From assembly GCF_008297955.1 (NCBI RefSeq), contig NZ_VTPY01000007.1, positions 124,001 through 188,000 on the forward strand: DNA of 64,000 nucleotides, written 5' to 3'. The translations under genes were made by a program, and so were the position numbers. Of the stretch, positions 33,692 through 42,560 are shown in pieces; positions within the stretch are counted from its first letter, which is position 1; every line of letters begins with the position of its first letter. This DNA comes from Billgrantia pellis (GTDB lineage Bacteria > Pseudomonadota > Gammaproteobacteria > Pseudomonadales > Halomonadaceae). The notes below the pieces were generated by a model. It was not told where the DNA came from and ran no database searches. It was given only the letters and a program-made list of their open reading frames with translations.

Positions 33692-35274
33692 AGATTCGTT
33701 CCCAGGTAGGCATGGTCCTCAACCTCGACAAGTGCATCGGCTGTCACACCTGCTCGGTCACCTGCAAGAACGTCTGGACCAGCCGTGAAGGCATGGAGTA
33801 CGCCTGGTTCAACAACGTCGAGACCAAGCCGGGCATCGGCTATCCGAAGGAGTGGGAGAACCAGGACAAGTGGAAGGGCGGCTGGATGCGTCGCCGCGAC
33901 GGCAAGATCGAGCCTCGCATCGGCGGCAAGTGGCGGGTACTGGCGAACATCTTCGCCAACCCCGACCTGCCCGAGATCGACGACTACTACGAGCCGTTCG
34001 ACTTCGACTACCAGCACCTGCACACCGCCAAGCAGGGCGACCACCAGCCGGTGGCGCGTCCTCGCTCGCTGGTCTCCGGGCAGCGCATGAAGAAGATCGA
34101 GTGGGGCCCGAACTGGGAGGAGATCCTCGGCACCGAGTTCGCCAAGCGCCGCCGCGACAAGAACTTCGAGCAGGTGCAGGCCGACATCTACGGCCAGTTC
34201 GAGAACACCTTCATGATGTACCTGCCGCGCCTGTGCGAGCACTGCCTGAACCCGGCGTGCGTGGCCTCGTGTCCGAGTGGCGCGATCTACAAGCGTGAGG
34301 AGGACGGCATCGTCCTGATCGACCAGGACAAGTGCCGCGGCTGGCGGATGTGCATCTCCGGCTGCCCGTACAAGAAGATCTACTACAACTGGAAGACCGG
34401 CAAGTCCGAGAAGTGCATCTTCTGCTACCCGCGCATCGAGGCGGGCATGCCGACGGTGTGCTCCGAGACCTGCGTGGGCCGCATCCGCTACCTCGGCGTG
34501 CTGCTTTACGATGCCGACCGCATCGAGGAAGTGGCCAGCTCGCCCGACGTGCGCGACCTCTACCACCGCCAGTGCGAGATCTTCCTCGACCCGCACGACC
34601 CGGAAGTGATCGCCCAGGCCAAGCGTGACGGCATCGCCGACAACGTGATCAAGGCCGCCCAGGAGAGCCCGGTCTACAAGATGGCCATGGACTGGAGGTT
34701 GGCGCTGCCGCTGCACCCCGAGTACCGCACCCTGCCGATGGTCTGGTACGTGCCGCCGTTGTCGCCGATCCAGTCGGCCGCCGAGGCCGGCAAGATCGAG
34801 TACGACGGCGTACTGCCCAAGATCGAGTCGCTGCGTATCCCGGTGCGCTACCTGGCCAACATGCTCACCGCCGGTGAGGAGGAGCCTGTGGTGCTGGCGC
34901 TCAAGCGGCTGATGGCGATGCGTGTGTTCATGCGCAACAAGCACGTCGAAGGCAAGCACGACACCGAGGTACTCGACGCGGTGGGGCTCTCCGAAGCCCA
35001 GGTGGAGGAGATGTACCGCTATCTCGCCATCGCCAACTACGAGGACCGCTTCGTGGTGCCTACCAGCCATCGCGAGTTGGCCACCGAAGCCTTCCCCGAG
35101 CGCGGCGGCTGCGGCTTCAGCTTTGGCGACGGCTGCCACGGCGAGAGCAAGCCGAGCCTGTTCAACGGGCGCAAGCAGACCAGCTCGCTGGTCAAGCCGG
35201 TCGATGTCTTCGATCCGAAAACACAGAGCGATGGGCGGCGCGATGAACAAGCCAAGGAGGCCCACCATGGCTGA
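33688..35274 (+). CDS. narH: NarH, nitrate reductase beta subunit (Fe-S)
   Basis: 528 residues. It contains four cysteine groups: CIGCHTCSVTCK near the start, CEHCLNPACVASCPSG, CRGWRMCISGCPYKK (the Trp marks the 3Fe-4S cluster) and CIFCYPRIEAG/CSETCVGR. It passes electrons from NarI heme b to the FS0 and Mo centre of NarG. The start overlaps the narG stop (ATGA), and the end overlaps narJ by 8 bp. Confidence 0.98.
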   Translation: MKIRSQVGMVLNLDKCIGCHTCSVTCKNVWTSREGMEYAWFNNVETKPGIGYPKEWENQDKWKGGWMRRRDGKIEPRIGGKWRVLANIFANPDLPEIDDYYEPFDFDYQHLHTAKQGDHQPVARPRSLVSGQRMKKIEWGPNWEEILGTEFAKRRRDKNFEQVQADIYGQFENTFMMYLPRLCEHCLNPACVASCPSGAIYKREEDGIVLIDQDKCRGWRMCISGCPYKKIYYNWKTGKSEKCIFCYPRIEAGMPTVCSETCVGRIRYLGVLLYDADRIEEVASSPDVRDLYHRQCEIFLDPHDPEVIAQAKRDGIADNVIKAAQESPVYKMAMDWRLALPLHPEYRTLPMVWYVPPLSPIQSAAEAGKIEYDGVLPKIESLRIPVRYLANMLTAGEEEPVVLALKRLMAMRVFMRNKHVEGKHDTEVLDAVGLSEAQVEEMYRYLAIANYEDRFVVPTSHRELATEAFPERGGCGFSFGDGCHGESKPSLFNGRKQTSSLVKPVDVFDPKTQSDGRRDEQAKEAHHG

Positions 35275-36055
35275 TGCAGCGCTGAAAATGACTGATGACG
35301 CAGCCGCCCAGCCCGAGTTCGGCATGCGCAGCCTGCGCGTACTGGCCCGGCTGCTCGATTATCCTACCGCGGCGCTGCAAGACGCGGTGGATGAGCTGAT
35401 CGAGGCGCTCTATGTCGAACGCCGCCTGCCGGCGATGCTGCGCGGCGACCTGATGAGCTGGTGCCAGCGCATCAGCGAGGCCGACCTGCTCGAGCTGCAG
35501 TCCGACTACGTGGCGCTGTTCGACAAGGGCCGCGCGCACTCGCTGCTGCTGTTCGAGCACGTGCACGGGGAATCCCGCGACCGCGGCCAGGCCATGGTCG
35601 ACCTGATCGACGAGTACCGCGCCGCCGGCTTCGAGCTCGACGCCCGTGAACTGCCCGACTACCTGCCGCTGTTCCTGGAGTATCTCTCCACGCGCAGCGA
35701 GGAGGAGATCGGCCGCTGGCTGGGCGAGATCCGTCACATCCTGGCGCTGCTCACCGCGCGCCTGGAAGAGCGCGGCGCCGACCAGGCGCTGGTGACCCGC
35801 GCGCTGCTGGCCCTGATCGGTGCCGAGGGCGACGTCGAGGCGCAGCGGGAAGCCGTGGTGAGCGAGACGCGTGACGACACCCCCGAGGCACTCGACGCGG
35901 TGTGGGAGGAGGAGGCGGTACGCTTCTCCGCCAAGTCCGACGAGGACTGCGCGCTGCAGTCCGCCGAGGGGCGGCGCCTGGCCGAGCGCAAGCGGGCGAT
36001 CCAGGGTGAGGCGGTGCGCATCCTCGACCCCGTCGATGCCGCCAAGAAACGTTAA
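35267..36055 (+). CDS. narJ: NarJ, nitrate reductase assembly chaperone
   Basis: 262 residues from the ATG at 35267, with AAGGAGG 6 nt upstream. The TorD/NarJ helical fold is recognisable from RSLRVLARLLDYPT and LFDKGRAHSLLLFEHVHGESRDRGQAM, the latter being the NarJ signature. It binds the NarG N-terminus until Moco is inserted. The C-terminal tail (after about residue 200) is acidic and variable. Overlaps narH by 8 bp. Confidence 0.96.
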   Translation: MADAALKMTDDAAAQPEFGMRSLRVLARLLDYPTAALQDAVDELIEALYVERRLPAMLRGDLMSWCQRISEADLLELQSDYVALFDKGRAHSLLLFEHVHGESRDRGQAMVDLIDEYRAAGFELDARELPDYLPLFLEYLSTRSEEEIGRWLGEIRHILALLTARLEERGADQALVTRALLALIGAEGDVEAQREAVVSETRDDTPEALDAVWEEEAVRFSAKSDEDCALQSAEGRRLAERKRAIQGEAVRILDPVDAAKKR

Positions 36056-36067
36056 CGGAGACCTGTC

Positions 36068-36757
36068 ATGAGCACTTTCATGAACTACATCGACTCCCTG
36101 TTGTTCGGGCTCTACCCCTACCTCGCCGGCAGTGTCTTCCTGATCGCCAGCCTGATGCGCTACGACCATGGCCAGTACACCTGGAAGACCGGCTCCAGCC
36201 AGCTGTTGTCGTCGAAGAACATGCGCCTGGCCAGCAACCTGTTCCATGTCGGCATCCTCGTGATCTTCTTCGGCCATCTGGTCGGCCTGCTGACCCCGCA
36301 CTGGGTCTACGCGCCCTTCATCACCCCCGGTGCCAAGCAAGTGTTGGCGGTAGTGGTAGGCGGCATCGCCGGGGTGATGTGTCTGGCGGGTGGGGCCATG
36401 CTGTTCCATCGCCGCCTGACCAACCCGCGGGTGCGCGCTACCTCCAGTACCATGGACACCGTGATCATCGGCCTGCTGGTGCTGCAAGTGGCGTTGGGCC
36501 TGCTCACCATCCTGCCGACCCTGGGGCACCTGGACGGTAGCAAGATGCTGCAGTTCTCCGGCTGGGCGCAGTCCATCGTGTACTTCCAAGGTGGGGCTGC
36601 CGCTCACCTGGAGGGCGTGAGCTGGATCTACAAGCTGCACATCCTGGTGGGTCTGACCATCGTGCTGGTGTTCCCCTTCACCCGTCTGGTTCACGTGTGG
36701 AGCGTGCCGATGGGCTATGTCACGCGGCGTTATCAACTGGTGCGGCGTCGCGCCTGA
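36068..36757 (+). CDS. narI: NarI, nitrate reductase gamma subunit (cytochrome b)
   Basis: 229 residues, five membrane helices. The histidines expected to hold the two hemes b are in LFHVGILVIFFGHLVG (helix 2) and in KLHILVGLTIVLVFPFTRLVH (helix 5, split). It oxidises quinol at the periplasmic face and anchors NarGH. It starts 12 bp after narJ. Confidence 0.97.
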   Translation: MSTFMNYIDSLLFGLYPYLAGSVFLIASLMRYDHGQYTWKTGSSQLLSSKNMRLASNLFHVGILVIFFGHLVGLLTPHWVYAPFITPGAKQVLAVVVGGIAGVMCLAGGAMLFHRRLTNPRVRATSSTMDTVIIGLLVLQVALGLLTILPTLGHLDGSKMLQFSGWAQSIVYFQGGAAAHLEGVSWIYKLHILVGLTIVLVFPFTRLVHVWSVPMGYVTRRYQLVRRRA

Positions 36758-36870
36758 AATGGGCTGCAGTGGAAGGTCGGGCTTTTCCGGCGATAGGTCA
36801 TCACTTTTCCTCTACGACCTATCCCCGGCGCCCTCCCGAGCCTGCACATGCGCTCCAAGGAGTCTTTACC

Positions 36871-37692
36871 ATGCAAATGATCGAGATCGAACAGCTACCG
36901 GGCCGCTACGCGCCACCGCCCGTCAAGGTCGGCGGCAAGGCGATCGACGAAGAGAGCATCGCCCGCGAGATGCAGTACCACCCGGCGGCGACCGCCGTCG
37001 AGGCGAAGCTTTCGGCCGCTCGTGCCCTGGTGGTTCGCGAGCTGCTGCGCCAGCGCACCGTCGAGCTCGGTCTGCTGAGGGCGGACTCCCGTGACGAAGG
37101 CGAGCATGATGCCGCTATCGCCGCCCTGCTGGAGCGGGAGCTGGAGGTGCCGGAGCCCGAGGAGGCGGCCTGTCGCCGCTTCTTCGATGCCGACCCCGAG
37201 CGCTTCAGCACGCCGACCCGCATCGCCGTGCGCCACATTCTGCTGGCCGCCGCCCCCGACGATGCCGAGGCGCGCGACGCTCAGTACCGCCTGGGCGAGA
37301 CGCTGCTCGAAGAGCTGCAGCGCATTCCCGAGCGCTTCACCGAGTTCGCCATGCGTCACTCCGCCTGTCCGTCGAAGCGCGAGGGCGGCGAGCTGGGCTG
37401 GCTGGCGCAAGGGCAGACCGTGACCGAGCTCGACCGCGCCCTGCAGCACCTGCCCGAAGGCTTGCACGACCGCCCGCTGGCCTCGCGCTACGGCTGGCAT
37501 CTGATCAGCATCGACGCGCGCCAAGGCGGCCAGCGCCTGCCCTTCGAGCAGGTCGCCGAGCGTGTGCGCCACGCCCTGCGCGAGCAGGCCACCCGGCGCG
37601 CGCTGCGCCACTACCTGCTGGCGCTCGAGGCCGAGATCGGCGTCGAAGGCATTGAGTTGGATGACGATGCCGCCGGCAGTCTGATGCAATAG
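36871..37692 (+). CDS. PpiC/NifM-type peptidyl-prolyl isomerase of the nar operon
   Basis: 273 residues from the ATG at 36871 (AAGGAG upstream); the longer frame into narI is rejected. The C-terminal half holds a parvulin rotamase domain (RIAVRHILLAAAPDD ... HSACPSKREGGELGWLAQGQ), and the N-terminal 100 residues are helical like NifM. No signal peptide is seen, so it is cytoplasmic. Homologues sit in the same place in pseudomonad nar operons and are presumed to help nitrate reductase or Moco enzyme folding. It comes 113 bp after narI and 9 bp before moaB. Confidence 0.88.
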   Translation: MQMIEIEQLPGRYAPPPVKVGGKAIDEESIAREMQYHPAATAVEAKLSAARALVVRELLRQRTVELGLLRADSRDEGEHDAAIAALLERELEVPEPEEAACRRFFDADPERFSTPTRIAVRHILLAAAPDDAEARDAQYRLGETLLEELQRIPERFTEFAMRHSACPSKREGGELGWLAQGQTVTELDRALQHLPEGLHDRPLASRYGWHLISIDARQGGQRLPFEQVAERVRHALREQATRRALRHYLLALEAEIGVEGIELDDDAAGSLMQ

Positions 37693-37701
37693 GAGAACCA
37701 C

Positions 37702-38283
37702 ATGTCCCACGTTCATGCCAACGCCCGTTTCGTTCCGCTCGGCATCAGTGTGCTGACCGTTTCCGATACCCGCGGCTTCGACCGTGACGGCAGCGGCGAC
37801 CTGCTCAGCGAACGGCTCTCCGAGGCCGGCCATGTGCTGGTCGACCGGCGCATCGTGCCCGATGACATCTACCGCATCCGCGCGGTGGTTTCCAAGTGGG
37901 TAGTGCGCGACGACGTGCAGGTCATTCTGGTCAACGGCGGTACCGGCTTCACCGTGCGCGACACCACGCCCGAGGCGCTCGCACCGCTGTTCGATCGCGC
38001 CATCGACGGCTACGGCGAGCTGTTCCGCCAGCTCTCCTACGACAGCATCGGCACCTCCACCGTGCAGTCGCGGGCGGTGGGCGGCGTGGCCAACCGCACC
38101 CTGATCTTTGCCATGCCCGGCTCGCCCAAGGCCTGCGCCACCGCCTGGGAGGGCATTCTCGAGAGCCAACTCGACGCGCGCACCCGGCCGTGCAACTTCG
38201 TGGCCATGGTCATGCCTGAGCAACAGGCGTGCGCTTCGCGTGAAGCGGTAGTGCCTGACCACGGTCAAGGAGTGCATGCATGA
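37702..38283 (+). CDS. moaB: MoaB, molybdopterin adenylylation-type protein
   Basis: 193 residues of the MoaB/MogA fold with LTVSDTRGFDRDGSGD and the pterin-binding NGGTGFTVRDTTPEAL motif. It assists molybdopterin activation during Moco synthesis. The dedicated copy in a nar operon (as moaB1 in pseudomonads) would raise Moco supply for NarG. It overlaps moeA by 4 bp. Confidence 0.93.
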   Translation: MSHVHANARFVPLGISVLTVSDTRGFDRDGSGDLLSERLSEAGHVLVDRRIVPDDIYRIRAVVSKWVVRDDVQVILVNGGTGFTVRDTTPEALAPLFDRAIDGYGELFRQLSYDSIGTSTVQSRAVGGVANRTLIFAMPGSPKACATAWEGILESQLDARTRPCNFVAMVMPEQQACASREAVVPDHGQGVHA

Positions 38284-39521
38284 GCTGTGGCACGCTGGCC
38301 AGAGGTCTGCTCGACCTGGAGGTGGCAAGGGCGCGCATGATCGCGGCGGCCGAGCCGGTCCCGGGCGAGGAACGGGTAACGCTGGAGCAGGCTTCGAGAA
38401 GAGTGTTGGCCCGCGACCTGTCCGCCCGGCTTGATATGCCCGGCATCGACAACAGCGCGATGGACGGCTATGCCCTGCGTGTGGCGGAAGTGAGCGGCGC
38501 CGGCTTGCCCGTCGTGTTGCGGGTGCCGGCGGGGGCCGAGGTCGCGGTGCTGCCCGAGGGCGGCTGTGCGCGGATCTTCACCGGCGCGCCGGTGCCCGAG
38601 GGGGCCGACGGCGTGGTGCCCCAGGAGCGGGTGCGGTTGGACGAGGCGGGGCGGGTACATGTCTCCGGCGAGACCCGGTTGGGCGCCAACATTCGTCGCC
38701 GCGGCGAGGAGTACCGGACAGGCGATGCCCTGCTGCCGGCGGGTTGGATACTGGACGCCGCGGCGCTGGCCATGCTGGCGAGCCAGGGTATCGACGAGGT
38801 ACCGGTATTGCCGCGCCTCAAGGTGGCGCTGATCTCCACCGGCGACGAGTTGATCGAACCGGGCGAGCCGTTCGGCCCCGGCCGGGTCTACAACAGCAAC
38901 CGCGTGATGCTGAAGGCGCTACTGGAGCGTGCCGACTGCGACGTGTTGGATCTCGGCATCATCGCCGACGACCCCGCCTCGCTGCGTGAGGCGTTCAGCG
39001 CCGCTCGCGACGGCGCCGACCTGGTGGTCTGCACCGGCGGCGTCTCGGTGGGTGAGGAAGACCACGTCAGGCCTGTGCTCGACGAACTGGGCGGGCTCTG
39101 GTTTCACGGCGTGGCGATCAAGCCGGGCAAGCCGTTCGCCTTCGGCTACCTGGATGACGGCTCGCCGAAAGGCGTGCCGCTGATCGGCCTGCCGGGCAAT
39201 CCCGTGGCCTCGCTGGTGGGTTGGCATCTGCTGGCCAGGCCCTTCGTGCAGGGTTGCCAGGGCCGCGCCGTCGGGCCGCTACAACACTATCGCGTCTGCG
39301 CCGGTTTCTCGCGGCGGGGCAGCCCAGGGCGGCGCGAGCTGCTGCGCGTCGTCATCGACTGGCAGGGCGACCGTCCGCTGGCCCTGCTGGCCGGCGGGCA
39401 GGGCTCCCACATGCTGCATGCCGCCAGCCAAGCGCACGGCTATCTGATGTTGGCCGCCGATACCGACGTGGAGGAAGGTCATGAATACCCCTATCTGCCC
39501 GCCGGACAGTTCGTCGACTGA
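38280..39521 (+). CDS. moeA: MoeA, molybdopterin molybdenumtransferase
   Basis: 413 residues. Domains are recognisable from PGIDNSAMDGYALR (near residue 55), RIFTGAPVPEGAD, STGDELIEPGEPFGPGRVYNSN (split across the MoCF motif) and CTGGVSVGEEDHV, then GLPGNPVASLVGWH. It inserts molybdate into adenylylated molybdopterin. It overlaps moaB by 4 bp at its start and the Crp/FNR gene by 41 bp at its end. Confidence 0.95.
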   Translation: MSCGTLARGLLDLEVARARMIAAAEPVPGEERVTLEQASRRVLARDLSARLDMPGIDNSAMDGYALRVAEVSGAGLPVVLRVPAGAEVAVLPEGGCARIFTGAPVPEGADGVVPQERVRLDEAGRVHVSGETRLGANIRRRGEEYRTGDALLPAGWILDAAALAMLASQGIDEVPVLPRLKVALISTGDELIEPGEPFGPGRVYNSNRVMLKALLERADCDVLDLGIIADDPASLREAFSAARDGADLVVCTGGVSVGEEDHVRPVLDELGGLWFHGVAIKPGKPFAFGYLDDGSPKGVPLIGLPGNPVASLVGWHLLARPFVQGCQGRAVGPLQHYRVCAGFSRRGSPGRRELLRVVIDWQGDRPLALLAGGQGSHMLHAASQAHGYLMLAADTDVEEGHEYPYLPAGQFVD

Positions 39522-40224
39522 CCTGCTGTTCAAGCCCAAGCAGCTCCGCGAACTGGTTCGCGGCGTGCCTTGGCTGGGCGAACTGAATGACGAAGAAGTC
39601 ACTGCGTTGCTTGAGGACACCGAACTCAAGACGCTCAATACCCGCGAGTGGCTGTTTCGCCAGGACGCCCCGGCGCACTGGCTTTATATCGTCATCAACG
39701 GCGCGGTGCGGCTGGCACGCAGCGCCGGCGACGGGCGCTTGGCTACCATCCGCTGCGTCGAGCGCGGCGGTACCCTGGGCGAACTGAGTATGGTCTCGAG
39801 TGCCGGTGTCTACCTCTACTCCGCCGAAGCACTGCGTCGTACCCACGTACTGGCGATTCCTGCCAAACGCTGCCGCGAATTCATGGACCGCCAGCCGGCC
39901 TGCCGCGCCGAATTCATGAGCCGGCTGGCGCTGGAACTCACCGAGCGTCTCGAGGACCTGGCACTGCTGACCCAGGCCGACGCCATGTCGCGGCTGGTCA
40001 GCTATCTCCTGCGCCAGTTGCCGGCGGGGCGCAGCAAGAGCCCACGGGTGGTGCGCCTGTCGATTCCCAAGCGCTGGCTTGCCGCCCAGTTGGCCATGAC
40101 GCCCGAGACCCTGTCGCGGCTGCTGGCCAAGCTGCGCGACGGTGGCGTGATCGACATCGATCGCCAGCGCCTGACGGTGCTCGACGAACAAAAACTGCGC
40201 GACGCCATGCTGGCCGACGATTAG
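39481..40224 (+). CDS. dnr: Dnr-type Crp/FNR regulator of denitrification
   Basis: 247 residues: an N-terminal cyclic-nucleotide-binding-like sensor domain (about 35-140, VIRL-type glycine turns, GGTLGELSMV), a dimerisation helix and a winged helix (SIPKRWLAAQLAMTPETLSRLL). The recognition helix has the E-x-x-S-R arrangement of FNR/Dnr, fitting TTGAC/T-N4-G/ATCAA targets found throughout the window. The N-terminal cysteine set of Anr/FNR is absent, so oxygen sensing through 4Fe-4S is unlikely; NO sensing through heme is the family expectation for Dnr. The ATG lies 41 bp inside moeA and has GGAAGG upstream. Confidence 0.85.
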   Translation: MNTPICPPDSSSTDLLFKPKQLRELVRGVPWLGELNDEEVTALLEDTELKTLNTREWLFRQDAPAHWLYIVINGAVRLARSAGDGRLATIRCVERGGTLGELSMVSSAGVYLYSAEALRRTHVLAIPAKRCREFMDRQPACRAEFMSRLALELTERLEDLALLTQADAMSRLVSYLLRQLPAGRSKSPRVVRLSIPKRWLAAQLAMTPETLSRLLAKLRDGGVIDIDRQRLTVLDEQKLRDAMLADD

Positions 40225-40288
40225 CCCGCAGTTGCCCAGTCGTGTCTCGAATGACCGGGCGCAGTCACTTTCCAGCGAGGGAGGCCGT

Positions 40289-40708
40289 ATGTCCCGAACC
40301 TCGAACAAACCGCACACCCTGGTTTACTCCTGCTCCGGCTGCTCCGACGTGGCGCAGCTGGCCAACGACGTCGCCGTGAGGCTCGACCACAGCGGCGTTG
40401 CCGAAATGTCCTGTATCGCCGGCGTCGGCGGCGGCGTACCCGGCCTGGTGCGCATCGCGCGCGCCGGCCGGCCCATCATCGCCATCGACGGCTGTCAGAT
40501 GCACTGCGTGACTCACTGTCTGGCTCGCGCCGGGGTGAGCCCCACCGAACACGTCACGCTCTACGCGCAGGGCTTTCGCAAGCGCCGCGGCCAGCGCTAC
40601 GACGATGAAACCGTTCATGAAGTGACCGAGCAGGTCGGTGAGCTGATCGCCCGGCTGCCGATGAGCGCCGCGGCCCATGTCGAAGCAAGAGCCGAGGAAA
40701 ACGCATGA
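40289..40708 (+). CDS. DGC-domain putative zinc-binding protein
   Basis: 139 residues from the ATG at 40289 (GAGGGAGG upstream). It has the cysteine pattern of the DGC family: YSCSGCSD near the start, a middle CIAGVGGG, and IDGCQMHCVTHCLA. These cysteines likely bind a metal. DGC proteins often lie beside dnr/nar and heme genes; no biochemical role is established. Its stop overlaps the moaA remnant's ATG (ATGA), as if moaA had once followed in the operon. Confidence 0.82.
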   Translation: MSRTSNKPHTLVYSCSGCSDVAQLANDVAVRLDHSGVAEMSCIAGVGGGVPGLVRIARAGRPIIAIDGCQMHCVTHCLARAGVSPTEHVTLYAQGFRKRRGQRYDDETVHEVTEQVGELIARLPMSAAAHVEARAEENA

Positions 40709-40863
40709 GCCTGATCGTCGGCTTCAGCCGCTCCGTGCGCTACGTTCGCCTGTCGGTCACCGAACGCGGCGACGCGTGAATCGGCTTCCTTTCGCCCCAT
40801 AGTGACGATTTCTGCGTCACCTGCAACCGCGTGCGCGTCACATCCCATCCTCTTGCTTCCTGA
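40705..40863 (+). pseudogene. moaA: moaA remnant with internal deletion
   Basis: The first 22 codons read MSLIVGFSRSVRYVRLSVTE, then RGDA and a TGA at 40777. MoaA proteins begin the same way (FGRxVxYLRxSVTDRC), but here the sequence fails exactly at the first radical-SAM cysteine. In the same frame after the stop comes IGFLSPHSDDFCVTCNRVRV, the MoaA C-terminal cluster motif (normally about residues 250-275), and then another stop at 40861. About 230 internal codons and the C-terminal tail are gone. Gene position, after the ATGA overlap with the DGC gene, agrees with a moaA1 that closed the nar/Moco operon. No function can remain. Confidence 0.85.
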
Positions 40864-41004
40864 CGGGCTTGCTCGCATGAGCTAGAGGCGACTCCGAACC
40901 GCCACCACGGCATTACTGTCGCCAATGTGCTGATTTGCACTTGTCATTGGTGTTGCCGACCCCGGCTGGTCATATTCCTTAATCAACGGCTAGGGAGTGC
41001 GAAA

Positions 41005-41316
41005 GTGAAACATTGGAGGCTGGTGTTGAGAGTGGCGTTTGATTCTAGGGTGTTAGAAGACGCCAGCGAATTGAAGCGCAATGTCGCCGTTCTTTTGCGC
41101 GTAGTAGAAACCTACGAGATAGCCTGCCTCGGCATGAGAATGTTTGGTATTGATTTCCTTGCTGAAGACGAAGAGTTCAACCACATCATGCGCCTGATAA
41201 GAATTCTGGAAACCAGATACCGACTTTCCCTCATGCAGTTCAGTGAGCTCAACGATACGAAGGAGCTTGGCATGACAATAAGAATCGGTTCCCAATCTGC
41301 GACACATGTCGCTTGA
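41005..41316 (+). CDS. Unknown 103-residue protein upstream of creatinase
   Basis: Starts at a GTG (41005) with AGGGAG at 7 nt. Not recognised. The protein appears mixed alpha/beta and soluble, with VAVLLRVVETYEIACLGM and FNHIMRLIRILETRYRLSLM suggesting two long helices. It has no signal peptide or metal motif. Base composition is clearly lower in GC than the nar genes and similar to the following creatinase, 21 bp downstream, so it probably belongs to the same acquired unit. A role in sensing or regulation is conceivable but unsupported. Confidence 0.55.
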   Translation: MKHWRLVLRVAFDSRVLEDASELKRNVAVLLRVVETYEIACLGMRMFGIDFLAEDEEFNHIMRLIRILETRYRLSLMQFSELNDTKELGMTIRIGSQSATHVA

Positions 41317-41337
41317 AAGGTGAAAAGGAGACAACAG

Positions 41338-42546
41338 ATGAATCTTCCATCGCTCATCCAAATCCCTAATGGAAACAAGGCTACACCGACATTTACCGAT
41401 CTTGAGATGCAGGGACGTCTCAAGCGGCTACGCGAGTATATGGCGGCCAACGAGATCGACGCCATTGTCCTGTGTTCCTACCATAACATTAACTACTTCA
41501 GTGATTTCATTTATTGCAAATTCGGGCGCGATTACGGTCTGGTCGTCACTCAGGATCGCTTCACGACCGTCACAGCCAATATCGATGGAGGTCTACCCTA
41601 TCGTCGCAACCGGCTGGGCAGCAATATCGTCTACACCGACTGGCAGAAGGATAACTTCTTCAAGGCCGTCAAGCAGCTCTGTGAAGGCAAGCGTCGGGTG
41701 GGCGTCGAGTTCGATCATCTTACGCTCCAGAACCAGCGCAAGCTGCTCTCTGCGCTGGGCGAAGTGGAGCTAGTCGACATCGGCATGCCGACCATGAAGA
41801 TGCGCATGATCAAATCGGCGGAAGAGATCGCATTGATTCGCCAGGGCGCGCGTATCGCCGACGTGGGCGGCGTGGCTGTGCGTGACGCCATTACGGCAGG
41901 CGTGCCGGAATATGAAGTAGCACTGGCCGGTCAGCAGGCTATGGTGCGCGAGATTGCCAAGACCTATCCGAACAGTGAACTGATGGATACCTGGGTCTGG
42001 TTCCAGTCGGGGATCAACACTGATGGTGCCCACAACCCGGTGACCAGCCGTCGTGTGCAGCCCGGGGACATTCTCAGCCTGAACACCTTCCCGATGATCT
42101 CAGGTTATTACACCGCTCTGGAGCGCACCCTGTTCTACGAGCACGCCTCGGACGAACACCTGCGACTCTGGGAGGTCAATTGCGAGGTTCACCGGCAGGG
42201 ACAGAAGCTAATCAAGCCCGGCATGCGCTGCTGTGATATCGCCCATGAACTCAATGAGATCTTCGCCAAGCACGACTTGCTGCAGTATCGCACCTTTGGC
42301 TACGGTCACTCCTTTGGTACCTTGAGTCATTATTACGGTCGCGAGACGGGCCTTGAGCTGCGCGAGGATATCGAGACCGTACTTGAACCCAACATGGTGG
42401 TCTCCATGGAGCCGATGATCATGGTGCCCGAAGGCCGTCCCGGGGCAGGCGGCTACCGTGAGCACGATATCCTAGTGATCAATGAATACGGAGCCGAGAA
42501 CATTACCGGCTTCCCCTATGGGCCGGAGCATAATATCGTCAGGTAA
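41338..42546 (+). CDS. Creatinase (creatine amidinohydrolase)
   Basis: 402 residues, M24 'pita-bread' family. Creatinase-specific stretches are clear: SYHNINYFSDFIYCKFGRDY, WFQSGINTDGAHNPVT with the catalytic His, FPMISGYYTALERTLF, and FGYGHSFGTLSHYYGRE. These are nearly the same in characterised Pseudomonas creatinase and distinct from prolidases and the ectoine hydrolase DoeA. It splits creatine into sarcosine and urea in the cytoplasm. AAAAGGAG precedes the ATG at 41338. It is convergent with the LysR gene, 14 bp away. Lower GC than the flanks suggests acquisition. No sarcosine oxidase or urease is in the window. Confidence 0.92.
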   Translation: MNLPSLIQIPNGNKATPTFTDLEMQGRLKRLREYMAANEIDAIVLCSYHNINYFSDFIYCKFGRDYGLVVTQDRFTTVTANIDGGLPYRRNRLGSNIVYTDWQKDNFFKAVKQLCEGKRRVGVEFDHLTLQNQRKLLSALGEVELVDIGMPTMKMRMIKSAEEIALIRQGARIADVGGVAVRDAITAGVPEYEVALAGQQAMVREIAKTYPNSELMDTWVWFQSGINTDGAHNPVTSRRVQPGDILSLNTFPMISGYYTALERTLFYEHASDEHLRLWEVNCEVHRQGQKLIKPGMRCCDIAHELNEIFAKHDLLQYRTFGYGHSFGTLSHYYGRETGLELREDIETVLEPNMVVSMEPMIMVPEGRPGAGGYREHDILVINEYGAENITGFPYGPEHNIVR

Positions 42547-42560
42547 CGATAGGGAAGGTT

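Noticed and set aside
39481..40224. Oxygen-sensing Anr/FNR with a 4Fe-4S cluster
   Set aside because: The N-terminal cysteine cluster required for the iron-sulfur centre is missing; the few cysteines are scattered. Dnr type is preferred.
41338..42546. Ectoine hydrolase DoeA or Xaa-Pro dipeptidase
   Set aside because: Sequence stretches around the active site match creatinase far better, including WFQSGINTDGAHNPVT, and no ectoine breakdown genes accompany it.
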